DNA of 64,000 bases from Mucilaginibacter saanensis (GCF_014200575.1 NZ_JACHBZ010000023.1:1-64000), one strand, 5' to 3'; positions 44,060 to 52,962 are shown, counted from the stretch's first letter. Made by a program: numbers and translations. The notes: generated by a model not told the origin, from the sequence alone.

Positions 44060-44087
44060 TTGTAGTAGTAATTTTAAATAGAATATC

Positions 44088-44459
44088 ATGGAAATTAAAG
44101 AGTTAACACGCGCCGAAGAGCAAATTATGCAAGTATTATGGCAGCTTGAAAAAGGATATGTGAAAGATGTGATAGAGGTGTTACCTGAACCAAAGCCTGC
44201 CTATAATACAGTATCAACCATTATCAGGATATTAGAAACAAAGGGTTTTGTAGGCCATACGGCATTTGGGAAAAGTCATGAATACTATCCGGCAGTGAGT
44301 AAAGATCAATACCAGAACTTTGCTGCCGATAAGTTATTAAGCGGGTACTTTGATAACTCGGTAAACCGGATGTTATCTTTCTTTGTGAAAAAGGAAAAAA
44401 TAGATTTGAAAGAGGCTGATGCCATTATGAAACTGATAGAAAAACTTAAAGACAAATAG
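44088..44459 (+). CDS. BlaI/MecI-family transcriptional repressor
   Basis: 123 residues: winged helix with LTRAEEQIMQVLWQLEKGYVKDVIE and AYNTVSTIIRILETKGFVGH, then a dimerising helical tail. BlaI-type repressors are cleaved or released on signalling by the BlaR1-like metalloprotease encoded 2 bp downstream. Confidence 0.92.
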   Translation: MEIKELTRAEEQIMQVLWQLEKGYVKDVIEVLPEPKPAYNTVSTIIRILETKGFVGHTAFGKSHEYYPAVSKDQYQNFAADKLLSGYFDNSVNRMLSFFVKKEKIDLKEADAIMKLIEKLKDK

Positions 44460-44461
44460 TT

Positions 44462-46135
44462 ATGATCTGGTGGCAATACTTATTACTGGTAAATATTTAC
44501 CTGGTGCTGTTTTATGCATTTTATGTTTTGTTGTTACGGAAAGAGACATTTTTTCAGCTTAATCGGATTTACCTGGTAACGGCTGCATTGCTATCATTCT
44601 TTATACCATTGATACAGGTAGAATGGGTGCGGAACTTGTTTATTACCCAACAGGTAAAATATACTATTTACAGTAACCCGGTAATGATACATGGTTTTAA
44701 GCCGCTGGAAGCTACCGGTGTTAGTATTGGACAGATAATTGCCTGTTTGTATGCGATAGGCATATTGTTTTTATCAGTCAGGTTGATATGGCAGCTGGTT
44801 AAATTAAAAAAGGTGATCAATCAGTCGCAGGCAACTGCCGCTTACTCGTTTTTTAATAAAATTAAGCTGGATACAGATAATGCCGATAATGAGATTATAG
44901 CTGCGCATGAACAGGTACATGCACAGCAGTGGCACTCGGCCGATGTATTGCTTATAGAATTGGTGATGATTGTCAACTGGTTTAACCCGGTGGTGTATCT
45001 GTACCGTTTTGCCATTAAGCACATTCATGAATACATTGCTGACAGGCAAGCCGTACAGGCCGGCACCAACAAAGCCGATTACGCCTTGCTGCTGCTGAGC
45101 CAAACATTTAATACGCCGGCACATCAACTGGTAAATCCATTTTTTAATCATAGTTTATTAAAACAGCGTATCATCATGTTACAAAAAAACAAGTCACAGC
45201 GCATATCGCTTATTAAGTATGGTCTTTCGGCGCCTCTTTTTATACTAATGCTCATTTTATCATCAGCAACTATTAATAACAGTAATACCATCACCGTTAT
45301 TAATAGTAAAGCCAACCAAATATTTTTAGCCCCCGCCGGACCAGTGGCTTTAGAAGTGCTTTCGGCAGAAAAAAGGATACCGGTAACCGGGGATACGACT
45401 GTTAAAACGAAAGTGATAGCAATGGGAGCCGTTGTTGTGGATACATCATCGCGGGTGTTTACGTCTGTTGAGCGTGTCCCTGAATTTCCGGGAGGATTAA
45501 AAGCTTTTGGTAAGTTTTTAAGTGATAATATCAAATATCCAAAAGCCGACCGCGAGAAAGGCGTACAGGGAAGGGTTATCGTAGCTTTTATTGTGGAAAA
45601 GGATGGCTCTTTATCTGATTTAAAGATTTTGAGAGGTATTAGCAAAGGTTTGGATAATGAATCATTAAGGGTGCTTCGCCTTTCGCCAAACTGGCAATTT
45701 GGTATCCAGAATGGCAAGGCGGTAAGAGTTCAATATTCAGTGCCTATTCAGTTCACATTGAATAATAGCGCGCCGGTTGATAAAAAGGCTGTTAACACCG
45801 TAGGAGTTGTTGAAACAAACAAGTATAATGGTGATGCGGCTTCGTCGGTAGGTTCCATAATAAGGGATACAACTAAAACATATAGTGGTATTTCATCCAT
45901 TACGGTAAGCCGCAATAAAGATAGCCAAGGCCCGCAGCCGTTGTATGTATTAGATGGTGTTATAATAGCGAGAGATGATATGGGAATCATTAACCCCAGC
46001 ACAATTGAGAGTATAGCTGTGCTAAAAGGGGCATCGGCCACTGCCCTCTATGGTAATAAGGGAGCTAACGGAGTTGTTTTAGTAACCTCTAAGGGAAAAA
46101 AGAATAAAACTACTACGACATCTAAAGATAATTGA
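44462..46135 (+). CDS. BlaR1-like M56 metalloprotease fused to TonB C-terminal and receptor-plug-like domains
   Basis: 557 residues. Membrane helices (about 5-25, 36-52, 92-112, 165-183, 253-270) frame an M56 protease with HEQVH (149-153) and the distal EYIADRQA (190-197). A TonB C-terminal domain occupies about 340-432 (VPEFPGGLKAFGKFL, GRVIVAFIVEKDGSL). The end (490-545) reads like the plug of a SusC-type receptor: PLYVLDGVII, IESIAVLKGASATALYG, GANGVVLVTSK. No barrel follows. It is probably the periplasmic sensor and protease for BlaI; such fusions occur in Bacteroidota, but the plug part is unexplained. Confidence 0.85.
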   Translation: MIWWQYLLLVNIYLVLFYAFYVLLLRKETFFQLNRIYLVTAALLSFFIPLIQVEWVRNLFITQQVKYTIYSNPVMIHGFKPLEATGVSIGQIIACLYAIGILFLSVRLIWQLVKLKKVINQSQATAAYSFFNKIKLDTDNADNEIIAAHEQVHAQQWHSADVLLIELVMIVNWFNPVVYLYRFAIKHIHEYIADRQAVQAGTNKADYALLLLSQTFNTPAHQLVNPFFNHSLLKQRIIMLQKNKSQRISLIKYGLSAPLFILMLILSSATINNSNTITVINSKANQIFLAPAGPVALEVLSAEKRIPVTGDTTVKTKVIAMGAVVVDTSSRVFTSVERVPEFPGGLKAFGKFLSDNIKYPKADREKGVQGRVIVAFIVEKDGSLSDLKILRGISKGLDNESLRVLRLSPNWQFGIQNGKAVRVQYSVPIQFTLNNSAPVDKKAVNTVGVVETNKYNGDAASSVGSIIRDTTKTYSGISSITVSRNKDSQGPQPLYVLDGVIIARDDMGIINPSTIESIAVLKGASATALYGNKGANGVVLVTSKGKKNKTTTTSKDN

Positions 46136-46157
46136 CCTAATCTTATTTCAAACAATA

Positions 46158-46190
46158 AAACCCCTCTCATTGTAAATATGAAAGGGGTTT
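46158..46190. terminator. Terminator after the M56 gene
   Basis: AAACCCCTCTCAT (46158-46170) pairs with ATGAAAGGGGTTT (46178-46190) with one mismatch and a 7-nt loop. Confidence 0.75.
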
Positions 46191-46214
46191 GTGTTATTAA
46201 AGTATTTTGCTGAA

Positions 46215-46352
46215 TTACTTCTTCTTTTTGGCAGAATCGGTAATTGGTTTAACCGAATCTTTTTTACCTGATTGATAATCTGAAGGTGCTTTTTTACTGC
46301 CCTCGGCCGCAGGTTTCTTTTTTTCTTTTACGGCTTGTCTGTCCTTGCTCAT
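46215..46352 (-). CDS. Small Lys-rich protein of 45 residues
   Basis: A frame of 45 codons plus stop, ATG at 46352. It starts MSKDRQAVKEKKKPAAEG and ends in a KKKK run, with DYQSGKKDSVKPITDS between. About one third of residues are Lys; no Cys, membrane segment or signal. The clean start, the lack of other coding sense here and the directly adjacent terminator support a real gene, but composition bias could mislead. Function unknown; a nucleic-acid-binding or disordered protein is possible. Confidence 0.55.
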   Translation of the reverse strand: MSKDRQAVKEKKKPAAEGSKKAPSDYQSGKKDSVKPITDSAKKKK

Positions 46353-46677
46353 AGTTTTATGTTTTTTGATGTTAATTAAAACAGGGTTTACCGATATTGG
46401 TACCCGTTAGTTTGTATTATTGCTGTGGTTTGCAGGCGGTTTAATGAATGCCCGGCTTGGCAGAAAGAAAAAGGATTGCTTTAGTTTTTGAACGCATAAT
46501 TTAAACCAATTATTGCGGCAATCAATTAAAGGTAGTTTTTATTAATTAATAATGAGCACGATACGGGTTAATTTTATTATGCACATTTAAGTGTCAAACT
46601 GCTGTATAAATGCTTAACTTTGAAACAATTTTTGATACACACATATTTATATAGATAATTACAACAATTCGTTAGCA
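46353..46677. other. Intergenic region upstream of the SPW-type gene
   Basis: 325 bp between divergent genes; nothing but AT-rich sequence and the -7-like element noted separately. Confidence 0.5.
46615..46622 (+). promoter_or_regulatory. Possible -7 element for the SPW-type gene
   Basis: TAACTTTG fits TAnnTTTG, 55 nt before the ATG. No clear -33 element. Confidence 0.35.
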
Positions 46678-47085
46678 ATGAAAAGTTTTATTCCAACAAC
46701 ACTTTATGCAGTTTTAAACTATGTATTAGCTCTTACATTGATAGCTTCACCATGGTTATTTGGTTTTGAAGGTCATAAAGTGGGCGCCGCTTTACTGCTG
46801 CCTATGATTATAGGATGGTTTCAGCTTATTATGGCTATTTTTAGCAATAACAGCCTGGGCTTTATTAAGCAATTCCCTATGCAAATGCATTTCTTTTTAG
46901 ATGTTCTTTCAGGCTCGTTCCTGTTATGCTCACCATTTATTTACGGATATGCGCATATTGAGTTTGTACCACAGCTTATTTTAGGTGGTTTATTAGTAAT
47001 CATGGGTGCATTTACTCACGGCTCAAGATTTACAACTCCTGCAGTTCATCATCGTGATGCCGGCCTTGCATCAGTTATCGAATAA
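46678..47085 (+). CDS. SPW-repeat-like membrane protein
   Basis: 135 residues, four membrane helices. The motif ASPWLFGF (23-30) and the later CSPFIYGY (about 84-91) are the paired S-P-W/F repeats of SPW proteins. Short His-containing C-terminal tail. Function of the family is unknown; stands alone. Confidence 0.75.
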   Translation: MKSFIPTTLYAVLNYVLALTLIASPWLFGFEGHKVGAALLLPMIIGWFQLIMAIFSNNSLGFIKQFPMQMHFFLDVLSGSFLLCSPFIYGYAHIEFVPQLILGGLLVIMGAFTHGSRFTTPAVHHRDAGLASVIE

Positions 47086-47153
47086 TTAAACGGATTAGTT
47101 ATCTGTTATAACGGTATAAAACAAGAAAGGCGCAATTTGCGCCCTTCTTGTTA

Positions 47154-47837
47154 TTACAGGCCCCGTCCATTGGCTTGCTCCTGCTCGCGCAGGTTCCGCA
47201 TAATTTTAGTATAGCCCCTGTGTTGGCGCTGTTCATCATATAGTGGAAAAACCAAGCCGCTGCCCCAAAAACGGGAATCATCCTTACGTACATGGTAGCG
47301 TTCATCAACAGCCCGGCCATTTTTGATAGATGTGTTAAGTTCGTGTTCCGGCACACCGGCGGCAACATCTTCAGGCGTAAAAAATACTTCGGCACACCGG
47401 CCTATAATTTCTTCTTCTTTATAGCCCAAAACTCTTTCGGCTCCGCTGTTCCAACTGTTGATGTCACCATTTTTATCGGTTGTAATCACAGCATAATCTT
47501 CCAGGCTATCCAGCACCTGCCTAAAAAAGTCTTCGCTCATTCTAAAATAGCGATCTTCAAAAATATCATTGCTGGTTATGGTTTTATCCATGGTGTGGTA
47601 TTCAATAAAAATATTGGAACTATCAACGCCACAGGCCAGCTGCATAGGTTCGCGGGTAATTCTATAAAAGGTTTCGTAGCCTTCGGGTAGTTTGTTTAAT
47701 TCGGGTTTATACCTTATAGGTACCATGGTTATATCAATGGTATCATTACTTAGCCCATTGGTAACATTTACTAAAACGTAGGTAAAGCCTTGTTCAATGA
47801 GGTTGCCAAGCAGCTCTGGATTTAGTGGAATACGCAT
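47154..47837 (-). CDS. PAS-domain protein without output domain
   Basis: 227 residues. The first 100 form an uncharacterised mixed domain; a PAS/PAC domain spans about 108-217 (VLDSLEDYAVITTDKNGDI, NSGAERVLGYKEEEIIGR, DSRFWGSGLVFPLYDEQRQHRGY). No kinase, GGDEF or DNA-binding domain follows, so it may sense redox or ligand and act by protein contact. Confidence 0.85.
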   Translation of the reverse strand: MRIPLNPELLGNLIEQGFTYVLVNVTNGLSNDTIDITMVPIRYKPELNKLPEGYETFYRITREPMQLACGVDSSNIFIEYHTMDKTITSNDIFEDRYFRMSEDFFRQVLDSLEDYAVITTDKNGDINSWNSGAERVLGYKEEEIIGRCAEVFFTPEDVAAGVPEHELNTSIKNGRAVDERYHVRKDDSRFWGSGLVFPLYDEQRQHRGYTKIMRNLREQEQANGRGL

Positions 47838-47932
47838 TTTATTTAAGGTTACTGTTTGTTTAAACCCTGCAAAAATGACACCACTTGTGAGCGTGCGGGT
47901 AATAATAGGAACTGATAAGCAGGTCTGCGCGT

Positions 47933-49216
47933 TTAAAATACTTCGTTAAGTCCTAAAAAAAAGCCACTTGAACCATAACTACCCCTGCCATAGTCAATAC
48001 AAAGGTTGGAGCGGGTATATTTATTAAACAATAACCGCAGCCCCACTCCCGCGCCGGGCTCCCAGTATCTGAACAGGCTGATGTTGCGCTGGTTATTGGC
48101 CGATTCCATATTTACAAAGGTAACGCCGCTTAATAGTTTGTTATCCGTAAGCGGGAAACGGTACTCGGCCTCGTTGTACACAAATGACAGGCCTTTAAAG
48201 CGGCCAATGATAAACGCCCGGCCTATGCGGCCGTAAGCATCGCTGCCGGTACCGGGCAAATCAAGATAAGGCACGGAGCCATCAAGCAGGTAGCTGGCCC
48301 AGTGCCAAAAGGCCAATACTTTTTCGGGGTTGCTGTCAGAGAGGCTCCAGTATTTTCTGAACTCAACTTTTAATTGCAGCGCCCTGCGGTTGCTGCCAAG
48401 CCAGGTTTCATTCTCCTTTAAAATAACATCTGCATAGATCCCTCTGAATGGGCGGTTAGGCTGGTCGCGGTTATTGAACTGGAAATTTACCAGCACCCCA
48501 TTGGCCTGATAAGCATTGGTAGGATAGCCATTTCTGATACTATACCTGTAATTATGTGTTTCAGTAATAGGAATATTTTTGCGGTCGTCATCAATATGGC
48601 TGTATAAATTAAAGCTAAGCCCGGCACCTACATAAAAATACCGGGCAACTTTTCTGTAAATGCGCTCATTTATTTTTACATAAACGTATCTTACCGGGAA
48701 CTCATTAGGGTTGTTTGGAAAATGCTCGTCGTTCATGTGGAAATCGCCGTCGCCGAAATTCCGGCGCCCGGTACCCAGGCCGTTATCCTTGGCAATGGTT
48801 TTACCAATTTGCATTACCCCCTGCAGGTTCCATTGGTTTTGTGATGAGAAGGCGTTGTGTTTAAACTCAAAAGTTGACAGCCCGTTGGTTGATATGTAGG
48901 CCCCCGCATTAATTACAGATAGTGTGGTGTTGGCAGGGTTACCAAAATATTTACCGCCAGATGTAATTACGCCAACTGCAAAACCCACACTTGGGTTATA
49001 GGCCGCCGAGGGTAGTACCGACCAGGTGGAATGTTTCTTTTTTTTGCTGGTATCGGCAAGGCTGCTTTTGCCGCTGAAAATTGAGCTTAAAATGCCATTG
49101 GCATCCTGTTGCGACTCTAACGAATCTGCAGGATATACATCTGTTTGAGCAAACAGATTGCCGGCACTTAAAATTACCAGGTAAACTATAAGGGCATACC
49201 TGTAAATCAGTCGCAT
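47933..49216 (-). CDS. Omp85-type (BamA/TamA-like surface antigen) outer membrane barrel
   Basis: 427 residues from ATG 49216. Signal peptide ends NLFAQ. Barrel signature of the bacterial surface antigen family: AAYNPSVGFAVGVITSGG, NFQFNNRDQPNRPFRGIYADV, FIIGRFKGLSFVYNEAEYRFP and the terminal GFFLGLNEVF ending in Phe. No POTRA domains precede the barrel, so it is not BamA itself. Role unknown. Confidence 0.85.
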   Translation of the reverse strand: MRLIYRYALIVYLVILSAGNLFAQTDVYPADSLESQQDANGILSSIFSGKSSLADTSKKKKHSTWSVLPSAAYNPSVGFAVGVITSGGKYFGNPANTTLSVINAGAYISTNGLSTFEFKHNAFSSQNQWNLQGVMQIGKTIAKDNGLGTGRRNFGDGDFHMNDEHFPNNPNEFPVRYVYVKINERIYRKVARYFYVGAGLSFNLYSHIDDDRKNIPITETHNYRYSIRNGYPTNAYQANGVLVNFQFNNRDQPNRPFRGIYADVILKENETWLGSNRRALQLKVEFRKYWSLSDSNPEKVLAFWHWASYLLDGSVPYLDLPGTGSDAYGRIGRAFIIGRFKGLSFVYNEAEYRFPLTDNKLLSGVTFVNMESANNQRNISLFRYWEPGAGVGLRLLFNKYTRSNLCIDYGRGSYGSSGFFLGLNEVF

Positions 49217-49490
49217 CAATTAGGTTTAAATTTAGAGTACACCGCTAATATAAAATTATATGAGCAGGATTAGAATAGCATGGAGATAATTGATTGTTAA
49301 ATTTTTAGTTTATTTTGAACATTAGATACAGTAATGAATATCGATAGGTGGCTGTGGTGTGTAGCATGATCGGCTAATCCGGTCGCAGGCAAAGGACTAC
49401 GGTATAGTCATTATTTAGGTTTGGAAATTATGAAAGCAAGAATAAAGCAGATAAAAGTTACTATATTAACAGTTCAAATCAGGTCTATTT

Positions 49491-49967
49491 ATGAATAAAA
49501 ACACACTGCTCCAAAAGCTTGATAGTGTTTTAATATATCTTGAACAACAGAAACAACCGCCAATTAGAAGTATTAGCGAGATCTCGAGGGATTTAATTAG
49601 CCTGACAAATGAAAGTGAGTTGCTCTTAATTCTTAATAAATTGATCAGCGATGGATATGCTCAATTTGAAGATAGGCAAGTTGTTTATGTAGATGAGGAA
49701 GGTGAGTATACTTCAAAAATACGTTATTACATAATTACCTTTGACGGAAGGTTTTTTATTTTAACTTCTGGTTACGTTAAAGAGAATAAGTCAATTTCCT
49801 ATAATAGCGCCCGAATGGATACCTTAAAAGTCGACCAAATAAAAAGAGATAAAAGTATAAAGAATCTGACCGTTTGGATTGCGATTGCAAGCTGTATCGC
49901 TGGGATTTACTACCTGATAGAAATCTATAAAGAGTTTTATTCATTTTTTTATCATCATGGATTGTAA
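49491..49967 (+). CDS. Membrane-anchored hypothetical protein with winged-helix-like N terminus
   Basis: 158 residues: about 110 soluble residues with helices then a YAQFEDRQVVYVDEEGEYTSKIRYYIITFDG hairpin (a winged-helix look), and one C-terminal transmembrane helix (about 128-146). It stands alone before the ribosomal genes. I do not recognise the family. Confidence 0.55.
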   Translation: MNKNTLLQKLDSVLIYLEQQKQPPIRSISEISRDLISLTNESELLLILNKLISDGYAQFEDRQVVYVDEEGEYTSKIRYYIITFDGRFFILTSGYVKENKSISYNSARMDTLKVDQIKRDKSIKNLTVWIAIASCIAGIYYLIEIYKEFYSFFYHHGL

Positions 49968-50075
49968 TTGATTTGGGGAAACTATTTTCACCAAAATATG
50001 GATTGGTTTGAGAATGCGCTTAACTACCTTTTCAAATCACTAATTCCCATTTCTTAAATAATTCCTTAAAACCAT

Positions 50076-50105
50076 TTGTTAATAAAATAAATACCTGTAT
50101 CTTTG
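50076..50105 (+). promoter_or_regulatory. Promoter of the rplM operon
   Basis: Textbook Bacteroidota promoter: -33 TTTG (50075-50078), 19-nt spacer, -7 TATCTTTG (50098-50105). Transcription would start near 50111, giving a leader of about 50 nt. Confidence 0.75.
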
Positions 50106-50109
50106 CAGT

Positions 50110-50123
50110 CCCGAAAATGCGGG
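50110..50123 (+). promoter_or_regulatory. 5'-end hairpin in the rplM leader
   Basis: CCCG-aaaatg-CGGG at the predicted start of the transcript. Could stabilise the mRNA or be a site for feedback by L13; no evidence beyond the fold. Confidence 0.35.
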
Positions 50124-50159
50124 GTATAATAAACGTTTAAACAATTTAATTTAAAGCAA

Positions 50160-50597
50160 GTGAATACGTTAAGTTACAAAACTGTCTCAGCCAACAAAAA
50201 AACCGTTAACAAACAATGGGTTGTTGTTGACGCACAAGGCGAGATTTTGGGGCGCTTGTCCACTAAGATCGCAATGATCATCAGGGGGAAAACCAAGCCA
50301 GATTTCACCCCGAACGTAGACTGCGGTGATAATGTAATAGTTATCAATGCAGACAAGGTAAAGTTGACCGGAAACAAATTTAGCCAAAAGCAATATGTTT
50401 CTTATACTGGTTATCCAGGTGGTCAGCGTTTCATTTCTCCTAAGGAGTTAATGGCGAAACATCCAACACGCGTAATTGAAAAAGCCGTGCGTGGTATGTT
50501 ACCTAAGAATCGTTTGGGTAAAGCATTATTTGGTAACCTGCACGTTTACGCAGGTGCAGAGCATCCTCATGAAGCACAAAACCCAACAACCATTTAA
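50160..50597 (+). CDS. rplM: Ribosomal protein L13 (uL13)
   Basis: 145 residues, GTG start. Landmarks are WVVVDAQGEILGRLSTKIA, GDNVIVINADKVKLTGNK, VSYTGYPGGQRF, VIEKAVRGMLPKNRLGK and HVYAGAEHPHEAQNP. Large-subunit protein. First gene of the L13-S9-S2-EF-Ts cluster. Confidence 0.97.
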   Translation: MNTLSYKTVSANKKTVNKQWVVVDAQGEILGRLSTKIAMIIRGKTKPDFTPNVDCGDNVIVINADKVKLTGNKFSQKQYVSYTGYPGGQRFISPKELMAKHPTRVIEKAVRGMLPKNRLGKALFGNLHVYAGAEHPHEAQNPTTI

Positions 50598-50622
50598 CTT
50601 TTAATTTTAAAGGAGAAAAGAA

Positions 50623-51009
50623 ATGCCAACAACTAACACTTCAGGCAGAAGAAAAACAGCCGTTGCCCGCATCTACCTTTCAGAAGGAAATGGTGCGATC
50701 ATCGTAAACGGTAAAGATTACAAAGAGTACTTCCCAACATTGCCATTACAATACATCGTAACTCAGAGCACTGAGGTTTCTGGTTCAACCGGAAAATTTG
50801 ATGTTAAAGTAAATGTTGCAGGTGGTGGTGTAAAAGGACAGGCAGAAGCCGTTCGTTTAGCTATTGCTAAAGCCATTGTTGAACTGGATCCTGAAAAGAA
50901 ACCAGCACTGCGCGCTAAAGGTATTATGACACGTGATGACCGTATGGTTGAGCGTAAAAAACCAGGACGCAAGAAAGCACGTAAGAGATTCCAATTCAGT
51001 AAACGTTAA
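50623..51009 (+). CDS. rpsI: Ribosomal protein S9 (uS9)
   Basis: 128 residues, ending with the conserved RKKARKRFQFSKR that reaches into the decoding centre. Preceded by AAAGGAGAAAAGAA, a Shine-Dalgarno-like sequence, unusual because Bacteroidota genes seldom use one. 25 bp after rplM. Confidence 0.97.
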   Translation: MPTTNTSGRRKTAVARIYLSEGNGAIIVNGKDYKEYFPTLPLQYIVTQSTEVSGSTGKFDVKVNVAGGGVKGQAEAVRLAIAKAIVELDPEKKPALRAKGIMTRDDRMVERKKPGRKKARKRFQFSKR

Positions 51010-51027
51010 TCAAAGGAGGACAACAAA

Positions 51028-51888
51028 ATGGCAAGAACAACATATCAGGATTTACTGGATGCAGGTGTACACTTTGGTCACCTTACCCGCAAATGGGATC
51101 CGAAAATGTCACAGTACATTTTCATGGAGCGCAACGGTATCCACATTATTGATTTAAATAAAACCTTAACTAAGGTTGAAGAAGCTGCTGCAGCTATCAA
51201 ACAAATTGTAAAATCAGGCCGTAAGGTATTATTCGTAGCTACTAAAAAGCAAGCGAAAGATATCGTTGCTGACTATGCAAAAAGTGTAAACATGCCATAC
51301 ATCACCGAGCGTTGGTTAGGTGGTATGTTAACTAACTTTGCAACTGTGCGCAAGTCAATCAAAAAGATGTCAAACATCGATAAATTGACTAAAGACGGTA
51401 CTTACAGCAACCTTTCTAAAAAAGAAAGACTGATGATACAACGTGAGCGTATCAAATTAGAAACACTGTTAGGTGGTATCTCTGATCTGAACCGTTTACC
51501 TGCAGCATTGTTCCTGATCGACGTTAAGAAAGAACATATCGCAGTTTCAGAAGCATTAAAGTTGAACATCCCTACATTTGCTATGGTTGATACCAACTCT
51601 GATCCTTCAAACATCGACTTCCCTATTCCGGCGAATGACGATGCTACCAAATCAATTTCATTGATCACCAGCATTATCATCAAAGCAATTGAAGAAGGTT
51701 TAGATGAGCGCAAACGCGAAAAAGAAGACGAAGCAGAAAAAGAAGCAGCTGTAGCGAAAGCTAAAGCAGATTCTCCTGAAGTAGCTGACAGAGCTGAAGG
51801 TGCTAAAAGAGCCCGCAAAACTGCTGATGTAGCAGATGTTGTAGCTGACACTGATGCCGAAGCTCCTGCTGCCGAAACAGAAGAGTAA
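51028..51888 (+). CDS. rpsB: Ribosomal protein S2 (uS2)
   Basis: 286 residues, with the S2 core (AGVHFGHLTRKWDPKM, FMERNGIHIIDLNKT, RWLGGMLTN) and an Ala/Glu/Asp-rich C-terminal tail (about 235-286). Strong Shine-Dalgarno AAAGGAGG before the ATG. 18 bp after rpsI. Confidence 0.97.
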   Translation: MARTTYQDLLDAGVHFGHLTRKWDPKMSQYIFMERNGIHIIDLNKTLTKVEEAAAAIKQIVKSGRKVLFVATKKQAKDIVADYAKSVNMPYITERWLGGMLTNFATVRKSIKKMSNIDKLTKDGTYSNLSKKERLMIQRERIKLETLLGGISDLNRLPAALFLIDVKKEHIAVSEALKLNIPTFAMVDTNSDPSNIDFPIPANDDATKSISLITSIIIKAIEEGLDERKREKEDEAEKEAAVAKAKADSPEVADRAEGAKRARKTADVADVVADTDAEAPAAETEE

Positions 51889-51903
51889 TTAAATTAATTG
51901 TGG

Positions 51904-52030
51904 GTTGTAGGTTGTGAGTTATAAGTTTTTATATCTGCAATTTACAACCCATAATTTTAATAATAAAAACAGTTACAGGTTATAGTATGGCTTTACTTTT
52001 GCCTGCAACTTATAACTCACAACTTACAAC
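51904..52030. repeat. Word-type inverted repeat (words GTTGTGAGTTATAAG) between rpsB and tsf
   Basis: 24-nt arms at 51904-51927 and 52007-52030 with one mismatch; the inner part again holds related words (TTTACAACCC, TTACAGGTTATAG). It fills nearly the entire rpsB-tsf gap and would fold in a read-through transcript. Confidence 0.75.
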
Positions 52031-52044
52031 AAAAAATTAAAAAC

Positions 52045-52896
52045 ATGTCTACAGTACAAATATCTGCAGCCGACGTAAACAAACTGCGCCAGCAAACTGG
52101 TGCCGGTATGATGGATTGCAAAAAAGCTTTAACCGAAACTAACGGTGATTTTGAAGCAGCTATCGATTTTTTAAGAAAAAAAGGTGCTAAAGTTGCAGCA
52201 AGCCGTCAGGACAGGGAATCAAACGAAGGTGTTGTTATTTCACGCACTTCTGAAGATGGAAAAATTGGTGTAGTTATTGAACTTAACTGCGAAACTGATT
52301 TCGTTGCTAAGAATGCTGAATTTATTGCTTTTGCTAATTTAATTGCTAATACAGCAGTTGAAAAACAACCTGCAACAATCGAAGAACTTTATACTCTTTC
52401 TATCGATACTGATAGCACCACTACTACTATCGGCGAAGCTATCATTGATAAAACTGGTAAGATCGGCGAAAAAATTGGTGTATCTAAATATGAGTCAGTT
52501 CAAGGCGAAAAAGTTATTGCTTATGTACACGGTAACTTCCGTTTAGGTGTATTGGTTGCTTTGAGCGCTAATGCAGCCGGTGCTGAAGAAGCAGGTAAAG
52601 ACGTAGCAATGCAAATTGCTGCCATGAACCCTATTGCTATTGATAAAGACGGTGTTGATGCTACTACAATTGAGCGTGAGCTTGAAATTGCAAAAGATCA
52701 GATCCGTGCAGAAGGTAAACCAGAAGAGATGGTTGAAAAAATCTCTTTAGGTAAACTGAATAAATTCTACAAAGACTCAACCCTGTTAAATCAGGAGTTT
52801 GTAAAAGATTCTTCCAAAACCGTTGCTCAGTTTTTGAGCACTGTTGAAAAGGGGTTAACAGTAACTGCCTTTAAGCGAGTAGCTTTAGGAGCTTAA
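52045..52896 (+). CDS. tsf: Elongation factor Ts
   Basis: 283 residues: N-terminal UBA-like LRQQTGAGMMDCKKALTE, TDFVAKN motif (CETDFVAKNAEF), and the dimerisation domain with AMNPIAIDKDG. Recycles EF-Tu. Ends the ribosomal cluster; terminator follows. Confidence 0.97.
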   Translation: MSTVQISAADVNKLRQQTGAGMMDCKKALTETNGDFEAAIDFLRKKGAKVAASRQDRESNEGVVISRTSEDGKIGVVIELNCETDFVAKNAEFIAFANLIANTAVEKQPATIEELYTLSIDTDSTTTTIGEAIIDKTGKIGEKIGVSKYESVQGEKVIAYVHGNFRLGVLVALSANAAGAEEAGKDVAMQIAAMNPIAIDKDGVDATTIERELEIAKDQIRAEGKPEEMVEKISLGKLNKFYKDSTLLNQEFVKDSSKTVAQFLSTVEKGLTVTAFKRVALGA

Positions 52897-52903
52897 ATAT
52901 TTT

Positions 52904-52938
52904 ATCCCCCTCGTTTTAAACGAGGGGGATTTTTTTTG
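52904..52938 (+). terminator. Intrinsic terminator after tsf
   Basis: ATCCCCCTCGTTT and AAACGAGGGGGAT form an almost perfect stem (52904-52930), followed by a nine-T run. Confidence 0.93.
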
Positions 52939-52962
52939 CAATGTTGTTTCCCAAAGCTATCT

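Noticed and set aside
45148..45717. Minus-strand frame of 189 codons opposite the M56 gene
   Set aside because: Antisense to a coherent multi-domain protein; no start signal or similarity.
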